Assembly (NCBI GenBank): GCA_031316155.1
Contig: JALDRB010000005.1
Coordinates: forward strand, 124,001-188,000
From: Candidatus Scalindua sp.
Lineage (GTDB): Bacteria; Planctomycetota; Brocadiia; Brocadiales; Scalinduaceae
Direction of reading: 5' to 3'
Length of the DNA: 64,000 nt
Positions 1 to 9,062 of the stretch are shown here, one piece after another (within the stretch, counting starts at the first letter, position 1; every line of letters starts with the position of its first letter). The position numbers and the translations under genes are program-made. The notes beneath the pieces were generated by a model, which was not told where the DNA came from, did not search any database, and saw nothing but the letters and a program-made list of their open reading frames with translations.

Positions 1-154
1 AATAGTTATCCTGCACAAAGTCCTGACAAATACCCACTTCTTCATATTTATTTTTATGGTAAGTTTCCATAAAAAAACCACGAGCATCCTTAAATACCTT
101 TGGCTCTATCAGCAACACACCGGGAAGGCTGGTATTCTGGAGCTTAAGAGACAT
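1..154 (-). CDS. rfbC: dTDP-4-dehydrorhamnose 3,5-epimerase, N-terminal part (cut by window edge)
   Basis: The reverse strand from the ATG at 154 reads about 51 residues that start [20 protein letters not shown] and continue through KDARGFFMETY. This is the RmlC/RfbC N-terminus, with the family's conserved D-x-RG-x-F-x-E segment. The enzyme epimerises dTDP-4-keto-6-deoxyglucose at C3 and C5, the third step of dTDP-L-rhamnose synthesis in the cytoplasm. Its start codon overlaps the rfbA stop by one base (TGATG), so the two genes are translationally coupled. The rest of the gene lies left of the window. Confidence 0.9.
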   Translation of the reverse strand, partial: MSLKLQNTSLPGVLLIEPKVFKDARGFFMETYHKNKYEEVGICQDFVQDNY

Positions 155-1059
155 CACTCTTTCTCCTTCTCTTCAGTCAGCATCTTCATGAGATATTTAC
201 CATACTCGTTTTTTACCATATCTAATGCCAAAATCTCAAGCTGATGTTTGTCTATGTAGCCAAGATTGAAGGCTATTTCCTCAACACACGAGATCTTCAA
301 ACCCTGCCGTTCCTCAACTGTCTGTACATAATTAGCTGCCTGCTGAAGCGAATGATAGGTTCCTGTATCAAGCCAGGCAAACCCACGCCCCATGAGTTCT
401 ACCCGAAGCTCTCTTTTTTTCAGATATGCTAAATTGACATCGGTGATCTCCAATTCCCCACGTTCTGAAGGTTTCAGACTCTCCGTAATAGTAACTACCG
501 TATTGTCATAAAAATAGAGACCAGGCACCGCATACTTTGATTTCGGTCTCTTGGGTTTCTCTTCTATTCCGAGAACACAACCGTTTTGATCAAATTCTAC
601 CACTCCGTAACGCTCAGGATCACTTACCATATAACCAAATATCAGGCCACCTTTGGTAAGGCGAACGGCTCTTTTTAAAATTTCCTGAAGACCGTGACCG
701 TAAAATATATTGTCACCAAGAATGAGAGCAACTGGATCACGACCGATAAAACTCTTGCCAATGATAAAGGCTTCCGCCAGGCCTTTCGGATGAGGTTGTT
801 CCGCATAAGAAAAAGAAAGTCCCCATTGAGAACCATCTCCCATGAGTTCTTGAAATCTGGGCAGATCGTGAGGAGTAGAAATAATGAGTATCTCCCTTAT
901 CCCCCCTAACATCAAAACCGATAACGGGTAATAGATCATCGGTTTGTCATAGACAGGGAGAAGTTGTTTACTTACAACCTTCGTAATCGGAGAGAGCCTG
1001 GTACCAGACCCCCCCGCCAGTATTATACCCTTCAAATCAACACCCTCATAATCTGGCAA
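154..1059 (-). CDS. rfbA: Glucose-1-phosphate thymidylyltransferase
   Basis: RmlA/RfbA makes dTDP-glucose from glucose-1-phosphate and dTTP, the first step of the dTDP-rhamnose pathway. The nucleotide-binding signature [11 protein letters not shown] lies near residue 17, followed by [16 protein letters not shown] and a later LGDNIFYG metal/sugar segment; the length (about 290-300 aa) fits the family. The longest frame starts at 1059, but a TTG at 1035 preceded by GAGGG gives the usual family N-terminus (x-KGIILAGG), so I favour 1035 as the true start. It is coupled to rfbC; rfbD is some 7 kb away on the same strand and rfbB is not in the window. Confidence 0.95.
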   Translation of the reverse strand: MPDYEGVDLKGIILAGGSGTRLSPITKVVSKQLLPVYDKPMIYYPLSVLMLGGIREILIISTPHDLPRFQELMGDGSQWGLSFSYAEQPHPKGLAEAFIIGKSFIGRDPVALILGDNIFYGHGLQEILKRAVRLTKGGLIFGYMVSDPERYGVVEFDQNGCVLGIEEKPKRPKSKYAVPGLYFYDNTVVTITESLKPSERGELEITDVNLAYLKKRELRVELMGRGFAWLDTGTYHSLQQAANYVQTVEERQGLKISCVEEIAFNLGYIDKHQLEILALDMVKNEYGKYLMKMLTEEKEKE

Positions 1060-1074
1060 TATTAATTAACGAAT

Positions 1075-1329
1075 TAGCGCATCCTGCGTAACTCTTTCAA
1101 AATTGCTACAACGACATCCATGCCCTGTTGAATAATACTCAAAAGGGTGTTTTAGGTTAAGCGCTTTCCTCTTTTTGCTTAGCACAACTAGTGACCTGAA
1201 ATAATCTATTCTACAGGGCAGGTCGTTACTTAACGCCATTTTGGGTATGTGCTAACGCACATATAAAATGGTTTTGATTTTCCTGTGTGTAAATTACAAG
1301 TACACTTTAACAATTATTGAATTTCCTCT
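1075..1329. repeat. Interspersed palindromic repeat family A, copy 1 (with ~100-bp insert)
   Basis: Begins TAGCGCATCCTGC, then AACTCTTTCAAAATTGCTAC and AACGACAT; the closing arms (ACGCCATTTTG and TATGTGCTAACGCAC) appear only after an extra ~100 bp at about 1121-1220. That insert is itself bounded by an inverted repeat (TGCCCTGTTGAATA at 1121-1134 and TATTCTACAGGGCA at 1207-1220, 13 of 14 pairing). The tail at about 1270-1329 (ATTTTCCTGTGTG ... ATTGAATTTCCTC) recurs in copy 4. Other copies are at 36231, 37525 and 43262. Confidence 0.75.
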
Positions 1330-1785
1330 AAAAAAAATAACCTCTTCTTTGTTGAGAGTAACATCCTGAATTTATGGAAGCATGATAGATGTTTAATTCT
1401 AAACCGCTAGAGGGAAATCAGAAAATACCTATCCATTTTAAGAGGTTTTATAAAAAGTAACCTGCCTGTTGAAACAAAAGCAAACAAGTTTTAACCGAGC
1501 TATACCAAAGGAAAGTTTGAAAACACCTGCCTGTGTGAGGACTCGCAAAGGTCGACAGGTTTTCCTTTAACAACCTGGGCGAGGCGCGACAGTTTAGAAA
1601 TTTACCCCCTTTTTTGTTTTGGTTCCACCCGTTGAGGAAACAAGGAGAGGTTAATGGTCTCTAGAGTTCTTACGTTCACAGGAAAAATGAAAATATGGTA
1701 TCAAAAAGAATAAACAACCCTCTGAAATAAAATTGAGTACGCCGGCTCACGTGTTATTTTCTTATCAATCTCCAACCATCAATTT
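1330..1785. other. Non-coding stretch with a degenerate palindrome
   Basis: No convincing reading frame. It contains ACCTGCCTGTGTGAGG ... GTCGACAGGT (1525-1560), whose outer arms match insert C found inside family B repeats at 34671 and 37255. Otherwise AT-rich sequence without recognised signals. Confidence 0.5.
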
Positions 1786-2993
1786 TTACATATCAACATT
1801 AGGGGCATGGCTCCATGCCGGCTTCTGTTGAAATCGGTTAATGAGATATTTTTTCCCTTTATGAAATTGCCTGGCCTGATTCACAATCTTTTCTTCTGCC
1901 TCCTGATGAGTCATATCGAGAGTCTGCCGATAAAAAGATGCCGCCCTTGCAAAATAAACAGGTTTCAAAGCCTCTATTACCGCTTCTCTGTTTTCAGATA
2001 TTTCATACGCATGGATAAAATCATAGAGTATCTTTGTCCACAACCTGGAACTAATATTCCATCTCCCCGCGGCATGCATCTTCTTTACAATATTGTAGTG
2101 GGGTAACGGGAGAATAGAAGAGAGCATCTTCTCTTCTTTTAAAAAACCCTCAACAGCTTTTCTCTTTAAATCCTTATAGTCAATGGATAGCCCCTGAGGC
2201 TCTTTATAACTTAATTGGCCAAAGACCTGACACTCTTTGCCAGCTTTTCCGTTTATCCATGTATCCTGAAATTTTGATATATTTGAAAAAAGGGTAGACA
2301 CTACTTGAGAAAACATTGGCCCAAGTTTTGGTGCACTTGGTTTGTGCACCTTAGACCCCAGCACAACCTGACCAACCTTAAATCCATTTAAGAGTGCAGA
2401 AGTAGTCATGAATATGTCTATGCCGATCTGCCTGGTGCTCTCTTCCCATTCCATATCCAGCCAGTTTGTTGCCATCCGTGAAGAGAAGGAAAAATCACCA
2501 CCTATGGGTTGTCGTATATTTGCCTTAAAAGAGAGTATATCAGAGGATATGTTATGTGATTTGTAATCGTTCCGTCATACTCATTTCTTGAATATAAAGG
2601 AGTTATATAGTCATGCCCCTCCAGTATAGGTGTGGCGAGGATTTTGACCCATTCAGGGGTAATACTTTTCAGGTCAGCATCAACAACAATTACAACCTTT
2701 GCCTTATGGTTTACAACTTCCAGGAAAAGATTCCTCATATTATTGCCTTTACCAACCGTGGTTGCATCGGTACTGATATATTTCTTCGGAATATTGCCTG
2801 TGTCAGCACTCAGGAATGCCTCCCGTGTGCCATCTTTGGAATTATTGTCCAGATTGATAATCATCGCAGTGAAAGTGGAAAAATACTCCATTAATCCCAT
2901 CGCCAGCTGATGAGCTACAAATGCTATATTATCCGCTTCATTTAAAGATGGTATGCCAACGATAATGTCCACACCCTCTTTTCTCTTATACAT
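1786..2993 (-). pseudogene. GT-A glycosyltransferase, glucosyl(phospho)glycerate synthase-like, broken by one frameshift
   Basis: Two adjacent frames (2502-2993 and 1786-2475) form one protein of about 400 aa. The N-terminal half has the GT-A start GIPSLNEADNI, a DNNSKDGT segment and the metal-binding VDADLKS (D-x-D). The first frame ends ...RQIYDNP-stop, while the other frame reads RQPIGGDFSFSSRMATNWL across the same bases; QPIGGDF is characteristic of GT81-like glucosylglycerate and glucosyl-3-phosphoglycerate synthases. Adding one base near 2520 restores a continuous product. The likely substrates are an NDP-sugar and (phospho)glycerate, giving a compatible solute, but assignment within GT2/GT81 is inference. 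It is either a real disruption or a sequencing error. Confidence 0.7.
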
Positions 2994-3364
2994 TTAAGAT
3001 TCTCCCTGAAACATCATGTTTGAAACATCAATTACGGTATCTGTCTTCTTCCCTTTTTTCAAACTACTTAATAATTTGTTTTTACTTATTTATATTAAAC
3101 GAACCATAGTTTATTCGTTAAGAGGAAGATGTATGGCAAATAATACTGCTCTCCCTGTCCACTATTCATAGTTCGTATTGAAATCTCTTAAGAAATGAAA
3201 GGCAGCAACACTTTTATAAAAATCCCTTCTCTATCTCAAGTAATTTCAAACACTAAAGGGAACGTAGCCTGATGATAACATCATTTAACAGTTGAGTCAA
3301 TATCTATCAAACTTGCGCCTGTCAAGACTCCCCGTTTTTGATACAGGAAAACGAAAAGGCGTCG
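2994..3364. other. Intergenic, nothing recognised
   Basis: 370 bp between the glycosyltransferase and the surface protein. No frame, RNA or repeat seen; it should hold the promoter of the glycosyltransferase. Confidence 0.4.
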
Positions 3365-5956
3365 TTATTTACTTTGATTATATAAATCCAGAATTTCCTC
3401 CGCGCTCAGGGCCCTTTTGTAAAGGAGAACATCATCAATAGTTCCATTAAAAAAATCTTGTGCTGTTCCGTCAGACGCACCTATCTTTGTGACAAAATCG
3501 CTTTCGTTGGTTGTTGATGTGTCACTATCTGTAACTACCTTGCTACCGTCCAGATACATTACCATGCCATTTGTTGTATCAAATGTTACCGCCACATGAT
3601 ACCACGTTTCTATCTCAAGTTTTGCATTAAAATCTAGTGGTGTACCTGAGTTTCTTTGATAAGCAAGCCCGCCTGCCGGTGATACAAAAAACTGATATGT
3701 ATGGTAAGATTTACCTACTATCATGTTTTTACCCATACCTGATTTCTTTATCCACGCAGCAATTGTAAAGGCATCCGTCAGGTCTATATCTCCTACATCT
3801 ACATAATCATCTGATCCATCAAAATCCAGTCCACCTCCATTCTTACCCGTTGTCCATGTGGCGTTACCAATGATTGTACCCTCATTGCCATTTCCTGATG
3901 AATCTTCAACTGTTGTGCCTGAACCTTCATTAAATTTCCAATAGCCGATGAGGGAGCTCTCTACAACAATAATTGTAACATCCTGAGAATCGGTTAGAAA
4001 CCCATCACTCACTGTAACTGTTACCACATGAACACCGAGATCATCAAAATTCGTTGTATAGGTATTGGAAGTCATCCAACCTGAATAGGTGAATGTTAAA
4101 GAATCTCCATCTGGATCAGTCGCTGAAGGATTAAGGGTTATCGTATTGCCTTTTTTCACCGTAATATCTGCTATTGGCTCAAGCACTGGGGGACGAGTGG
4201 TATTTAATACTTTTATCTTAATATCCTGAGAATCGGTTAATAATCTATCACTCACCGTAACGGTAACTGTATGATCACCCGCATCACCATAATTCGTTGT
4301 ATAGGTATCTGAGTTCATCCAACCTGAATAGGTGAATGTTAAAGAATCTCCATCTGGATCAGTCGCTGCAGGATTAAGGGTTATCGTTGCGCCCTCATTC
4401 ACAAAAATATTTGCCATCATTTCAAGCACTGGAGGACGATTTGTGTTGGTTCTTGCTACCGTAACATCCTGAGTATCGTTCAATGAAACATTGTTAACCG
4501 TCACTGCTCCCGTATGAACACCTGCTAAAGATAATTTAAGTGGACTGTTAACAATGTTCGATCCATTATAAACCGCCTCAGCAGAGTAATTACTCTCGTT
4601 ACCGGCAAAGTCATATGCAGTTGCCGCAAAGTAATAGGTTTTACCTTTTACAAGGCCGGTAATTGTGTAGTTTGTCTGGTTACCAACATTGATATGAGAA
4701 TCATAATTCCTTCTTGAATTACCATAGTGTATCTTATAGCCAGCAAGATCTTTTTCAGTGTTAGGTTTCCATGTGAATGATACCTGAACAATGTCTTTAT
4801 TTACTGTTTTTGGTCCAGATACCTTAAATAACTTCACATCCTTTAGATTTCCACCATTATTATAGATAGCAGCATCTACCAGAAGAGGCAAGTCTGTAGG
4901 AGTTGCACTGGTATAGAAAGTAACACCATTTTTCTTGTAGACAATGGTACTGCCAACACGTTCAACCCTGAAGACATCACCGACCCGGTAAGTACCAAAA
5001 GTACCTTTGCCTATACCATTTTCATATACTTGTAGTTGCATAACAGATCCGGTGTTTCGGAGAAAAATGGCGTATTCAATCGTGTTGTAACTCGCATTAC
5101 GATTTGTTGATGATAAACCACACATGGGGCGGCCATTTGCAGAGGCATCCGCTGCGCTTGCTACAAACTCAACACCACCATTACCGGTGAAACTTTCTAA
5201 GGAAAGAGCTCCGCCATTTCCCCATGCAGCAGAGGCAATCTTGGTAATAGAATTGTAATCCACTTTTATTCCCACACTATCTACCCAGGTGACAGGAAAA
5301 GTACCCAAATCCGTAATAACCCTGGGTGGTTTTGATATCCTAAATACTTTTGCATCACGTATCTCTCCACCATTATTATAGATGGCGGTATCTACCAGAA
5401 GAGGTAAATCTGTCGGAGTCGTACTGGTATAGAAAGTATTACCATTTCTCTTGTAGAAAATGGTACGCCCGATGCGTTCAACCCTGAAGACGTCTCCGAC
5501 CCGGTAAGTACCAAAAGTACCTTTATCTGTCCCCTTTTCGTATACTTGCAATTGTACAACTGATCCAGTGTTGCGGAGATATATGGCGTATTCGATCGTA
5601 TCATAACTCGCATCACGATTTGTTGATGATAAACCACACATTGGGCGACCGGTTGCAGAGGCATTTGCTGCGCTTTCTACAAACTCAACACCACCATCTC
5701 CGGTGAAACTTTCTAAGGAAGCGGCTCCGCCATTTCCCCATGCGGCAGAGGCTGTCTTGGTTATGGAGTTACCCTTAACGTTCACCCCAATCGTGTCCAC
5801 CCAATTGATAGGGATAACTGTTGCCTGGGCAGAATATGCAACTGAGCTATAAACAAAACTTATTAAGATTGATGATATAAATAATATGAAATTGAAGAGA
5901 AGATAAAGGGAAGTATTTGCGCATCTAAATTGATATGGTATGTTAATTAGTGACAT
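3365..5956 (-). CDS. Secreted multidomain surface protein (two tandem domains, FN3, two PKD/cadherin-like repeats, LamG-like)
   Basis: Counting from the ATG at 5956 (about 863 aa), the N-terminus is a signal peptide (hydrophobic run LLFNFILFISSILISFVYSS, then AYSA-QA). Next come two near-identical ~150-residue units, each with S-x-TK-x-ASAAWGNGGA, GRPMCGLSSTNR and GTFGTYRVGDVFRVER; a fibronectin type III domain (FTWKPNTEKDLAGYKIHYG); two Ig/cadherin-like repeats with NPSATDPDGDSLTFTYSGWM; and a C-terminal LamG/concanavalin-like jelly roll (IGYWKFNEGSGTTVEDSSG). This is an adhesin or matrix architecture; its ligand is unknown. The 5956 start is preferred over 6031 because AAGGAG sits 7 bases upstream. 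The gene follows a cyclic-di-GMP riboswitch (6010-6100). Confidence 0.85.
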   Translation of the reverse strand: MSLINIPYQFRCANTSLYLLFNFILFISSILISFVYSSVAYSAQATVIPINWVDTIGVNVKGNSITKTASAAWGNGGAASLESFTGDGGVEFVESAANASATGRPMCGLSSTNRDASYDTIEYAIYLRNTGSVVQLQVYEKGTDKGTFGTYRVGDVFRVERIGRTIFYKRNGNTFYTSTTPTDLPLLVDTAIYNNGGEIRDAKVFRISKPPRVITDLGTFPVTWVDSVGIKVDYNSITKIASAAWGNGGALSLESFTGNGGVEFVASAADASANGRPMCGLSSTNRNASYNTIEYAIFLRNTGSVMQLQVYENGIGKGTFGTYRVGDVFRVERVGSTIVYKKNGVTFYTSATPTDLPLLVDAAIYNNGGNLKDVKLFKVSGPKTVNKDIVQVSFTWKPNTEKDLAGYKIHYGNSRRNYDSHINVGNQTNYTITGLVKGKTYYFAATAYDFAGNESNYSAEAVYNGSNIVNSPLKLSLAGVHTGAVTVNNVSLNDTQDVTVARTNTNRPPVLEMMANIFVNEGATITLNPAATDPDGDSLTFTYSGWMNSDTYTTNYGDAGDHTVTVTVSDRLLTDSQDIKIKVLNTTRPPVLEPIADITVKKGNTITLNPSATDPDGDSLTFTYSGWMTSNTYTTNFDDLGVHVVTVTVSDGFLTDSQDVTIIVVESSLIGYWKFNEGSGTTVEDSSGNGNEGTIIGNATWTTGKNGGGLDFDGSDDYVDVGDIDLTDAFTIAAWIKKSGMGKNMIVGKSYHTYQFFVSPAGGLAYQRNSGTPLDFNAKLEIETWYHVAVTFDTTNGMVMYLDGSKVVTDSDTSTTNESDFVTKIGASDGTAQDFFNGTIDDVLLYKRALSAEEILDLYNQSK

Positions 5957-6009
5957 ACAGTATCTCCTTATGATAGCCGTGCAAAAACAACCATGAGAGG
6001 TACTGTATT

Positions 6010-6100
6010 TGCCTGGCAGCATTGCAACCATATCCGGTTAGTCAGGACTTAGGCCAACGGTTTTGCGTCCCACCCTTTCGAGCAGTTTGCCTTTTTCAGT
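6010..6100 (-). promoter_or_regulatory. Class I cyclic-di-GMP riboswitch (GEMM-I)
   Basis: On the minus strand, just upstream of the surface-protein start, the sequence reads GGCAAACTG-CTCGAAAGGG-TGGGACGCAAA, then CCGTTGGCCTAAG, then a closing TGGTTGC...GCTGCCA hairpin and CAGGC. These are the diagnostic GEMM-I elements in order: GGCAAA, a CGAAAG tetraloop-type hairpin, GGGACGCAAA, GGCCTAA and the second hairpin. About 55 nt separate its 3' end from the AAGGAG/ATG at 5956, so a translational or terminator-type switch is possible. Recognised by motif only; no covariance model was run. Confidence 0.85.
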
Positions 6101-6703
6101 TTTTTGTAATCGTTGATATAAGAGGCCGGTCAGTTCATTAAATTTCCTTTTTCGAATTTGTTATTTATGGCAATAACCTAACGTTCTGTTGTATTTAGCT
6201 ACTTTTGTGCCCAAAAAAAATATTTAAACCAATCTGACAAAATAATTTTGCGAATACTTTTATTAGACTTTTTGTTACAAGAAGTTAAGTACCTAATACT
6301 TTTTTATTATGCGGGGGGATTCTTCCTTAAGATTATTTAACTATCAGGTAATTAATTACTGTTTTTTCAAAATGGCGTGGGAAAAATTTTCTTTAGGATT
6401 CTGTGAATAACAAGGAAGAGAAGAGATGATGAAAAGTAATGGGAAAAAATGAGTGTGATAGCGTTTAATCTGAGTATCCTGGTAGAAACTTTACTGAAAT
6501 AAAAAGAGTAAGTTCAAAACTAATAAGATTCGGAATACATTAAATTCTCTTGACAAAAATCTGAAAAAAAATGTTTCAATACTTGTATTTCACCCCTTCT
6601 TTTCATATAATCGGCAATAAAATAGGAAGACAGAGAAAACACCTTTGAGTAATCAAACACAAGGATTCATTACGCATGCAAAAATTTAACAAGCGAGGTA
6701 GAT
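6101..6703. other. Divergent intergenic region between surface protein and fba
   Basis: AT-rich; it should contain the promoters of the riboswitch transcript (minus) and fba (plus). A TTGACA at 6550-6555 could be the -35 of fba, but no good -10 lies 16-18 bp away. No frame seen. Confidence 0.4.
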
Positions 6704-7714
6704 ATGATGGTGAATTATAAAGAGTTGGGACTGGTAAACACAAAAGAGATGTTCAAAAAAGCTTTTGAGGGCAAGTATGCAATACCTGCATATAACTTTA
6801 ATAACATGGAACAGCTCCAGGCTATTGTAATGGCCTGCGCGAAATCAGATTCACCCTTTATCCTACAGGTATCAAGCGGGGCACGCAAATATGCAAACCA
6901 GTTTCTTCTCACCCATATGGCAAAGGGGGCATGTGAAATGTTGAAAGATTTGAACCCACATTTGAAATTTGCCCTGCACCTTGACCACGGAGACACCTTT
7001 GAACTCTGTAAATCCTGCGTCGATTCAGGTTTCTCTTCAGTAATGATTGATGGATCCCATCACCCATTTGAAGAGAACATCAGCCTCACAAAAAAGGTTG
7101 TTGCATATGCTCATGAATTTGATGTAACCGTTGAAGGTGAGCTTGGCGTCCTTGCCGGTATCGAAGATGACGTTGTTGCGGAAAAATCAACCTATACACA
7201 ACCCGATGAAGTGGAGGAATTCGTGAACAAAACTGGGGTCGATTCTCTCGCAATCTCCATCGGAACCTCACATGGTGCCAATAAATTCAAACCCGAACAA
7301 TGTACTAAAAATGAAGAGGGTGTGCTTGTCCCTCCTCCATTAAAATTTGAAATCCTTGAAGAGATCGAGAAAAGAATCCCCGGTTTCCCCATCGTACTCC
7401 ATGGAGCTTCTTCTGTTGTACCAAAATATATTGATATGATTAACAACCATGGAGGCGACGTCAAGAACGCAGTTGGTATTCCGGAAGAACAACTTCGAAG
7501 AGCAGCCAGATCTGCAGTATGTAAGATTAATATCGATTCAGATGGAAGGCTTGCAATGACTGCCATAATCCGAAAAATTTTTGCCGACAATCCGAAAGAG
7601 TTTGATCCAAGGAAATATTTAGGGCCTGCAAGAGACGAGTTAATGAGGATGATAACGGACAAGAACATGAATGTTCTCGGCTCTGCCGGAAAGGGCAAGG
7701 AAATTTTCTGCTAA
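6704..7714 (+). CDS. fba: Fructose-bisphosphate aldolase, class II
   Basis: Zinc-dependent aldolase interconverting fructose-1,6-bisphosphate with dihydroxyacetone phosphate and glyceraldehyde-3-phosphate in glycolysis and gluconeogenesis. Diagnostic segments: AIPAYNFNNMEQ near residue 26, the zinc/catalytic FALHLDHGD near residue 90, VEGELGVLAG, and the zinc/phosphate-binding VLHGASSV near residue 233. Length of 336 aa fits the longer class II form. Two ATGs stand in tandem at the start; GAGGT lies just upstream. The stop overlaps that of the convergent rfbD by four bases, so the two genes share no spacer or terminator. Confidence 0.95.
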   Translation: MMVNYKELGLVNTKEMFKKAFEGKYAIPAYNFNNMEQLQAIVMACAKSDSPFILQVSSGARKYANQFLLTHMAKGACEMLKDLNPHLKFALHLDHGDTFELCKSCVDSGFSSVMIDGSHHPFEENISLTKKVVAYAHEFDVTVEGELGVLAGIEDDVVAEKSTYTQPDEVEEFVNKTGVDSLAISIGTSHGANKFKPEQCTKNEEGVLVPPPLKFEILEEIEKRIPGFPIVLHGASSVVPKYIDMINNHGGDVKNAVGIPEEQLRRAARSAVCKINIDSDGRLAMTAIIRKIFADNPKEFDPRKYLGPARDELMRMITDKNMNVLGSAGKGKEIFC

Positions 7715-8592
7715 CGTAATACACACTCATTTATTAGGGTATTTCTGAATCTTTCAACAAAGAGATCAATTCCGTCCTGCCAATGAGTCATAAGGTTGCC
7801 ACCCAGCTCCTTTAGTCTCTTATTTTCAAGAATAGAATTTTGAGGTCTGATGGCAGGAGTAGGATACTCGTCAGTGCTGCACGGAATGAGGCGGTGTCTC
7901 AGACCCATCTTTTCCAGGAAATATTTCGCCACATCATACCATGTACAATAACCCTCTGAAGTTGCATGAAATGTCCCTTGCCCATTCAATAGGATTAATT
8001 TTCCAATTTGCTGAGCCAGTTGATATGACCAGGTGGGAGATCCATATTGATCATTAACCACCTTTATCTGCCTTTCTGGATCATTTAAGGCGAGCTTGAG
8101 CATTGTCTTTAAGAAATTATGCCCATGCATGCCATACACCCACGCCGTCCGAATTATCATATGATTGGCAACAATTTTTCGTACCGCCTTTTCCCCTTCA
8201 AGCTTGATCTTACCATAATAAGAAACCGGACACTGTTCATCATCCTCCACGTAAGGTTCTGGCAGACTTTTTCTCCCATCAAAAACATAATCTGTAGAGA
8301 TATGAATGAGTTTACTTCCGTATTCACTGGCACCTAAGGCAATTTTTCCGGTACCATCTACATTGATCTTCCATGCTAGCTCTTTTTCCGATTCACAGGC
8401 GTCCACCTTCGTATACGCTGCACAATTGATAACGATATCAGGCTTATTATTATTCAGAGTTTCACGTATTGCTTCCTCATCTGTGATATCCATTTCCTGT
8501 GAGTTACAGGCCACAACATCGTGTTCTCGCTGCAAAACCTGTTTGCAATCATTACCCAACAACCCGTTACTTCCCGTTATCAGAATTTTCAT
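7711..8592 (-). CDS. rfbD: dTDP-4-dehydrorhamnose reductase
   Basis: RmlD performs the last step of dTDP-L-rhamnose synthesis, reducing the 4-keto group with NAD(P)H. The N-terminal Rossmann motif is ITGSNGLLG; the short-chain dehydrogenase catalytic pair is visible as YYGKIK, with STDYVFDG and AAYTKVD as further family marks. Length of 293 aa is normal. It lies apart from rfbA/rfbC, with an aldolase and a surface protein between, so the rhamnose pathway is scattered here. It overlaps the convergent fba by four bases. Confidence 0.93.
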   Translation of the reverse strand: MKILITGSNGLLGNDCKQVLQREHDVVACNSQEMDITDEEAIRETLNNNKPDIVINCAAYTKVDACESEKELAWKINVDGTGKIALGASEYGSKLIHISTDYVFDGRKSLPEPYVEDDEQCPVSYYGKIKLEGEKAVRKIVANHMIIRTAWVYGMHGHNFLKTMLKLALNDPERQIKVVNDQYGSPTWSYQLAQQIGKLILLNGQGTFHATSEGYCTWYDVAKYFLEKMGLRHRLIPCSTDEYPTPAIRPQNSILENKRLKELGGNLMTHWQDGIDLFVERFRNTLINECVLR

Positions 8593-8741
8593 AATATCTC
8601 TCCTTTAACCAGAGCCCTCCAGAGGATTTCTCTTATTCCGGCAATAAAAGATGTATGTGATTTTATAAACAGACGTTAAGAAAAGCAATCAGTTAATTTC
8701 CTGAATCTTGCACTTGCTTTTCCTTTTGATTTATCTCATAA

Positions 8742-8880
8742 TATACTCATCTCATAATGATTTTCGGATAATATACGATATAAAATTGAGCGAGTAAAGT
8801 CCTCGGCGCCTTTTGACCGGGGATACCTTCACCAAGATTTGGTTTCCAGTAAAACCGAAAACCAAATCGGTTTTAGTATA
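8742..8880. repeat. Interspersed palindromic repeat family B, copy 1 (no inserts)
   Basis: Runs from TATACTCATCTCATAATG through GAGCGAGTAAAGTCCTCGGC and GCCTTTTGACCGGGGATACC to CCGAAAACCAAATCGG-TTTTAGTATA. The ends are partly inverted (TATACT...TTTTCGG against CCGAAAA...AGTATA). Two further copies are at 34645 and 37229; this one lacks inserts C and D and so shows the empty state. It sits in the 470-bp gap between rfbD and the HD-domain gene, which otherwise holds nothing recognised. Confidence 0.8.
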
Positions 8881-9062
8881 TCATCAAATTGCCCTTTTCC
8901 GCCAACCCCCTCTGACCAAATCATCCTGGTAGGGATTGTCAATTGAGCTGATAACGAAAAGGGCAGGAATAACTGAGTAAGACACTATGAGAGCCACCTT
9001 TTCCTGGTGTACTTCTGAGAATAAAAAACGATACCGATACAAAAAAGTGAGAGAGGACTCAT

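Noticed and set aside
154..909. Plus-strand frames overlapping rfbA
   Set aside because: Antisense shadows of a certain gene without ribosome sites.
6550..6555. TTGACA as the fba promoter
   Set aside because: No -10 hexamer at a workable distance.
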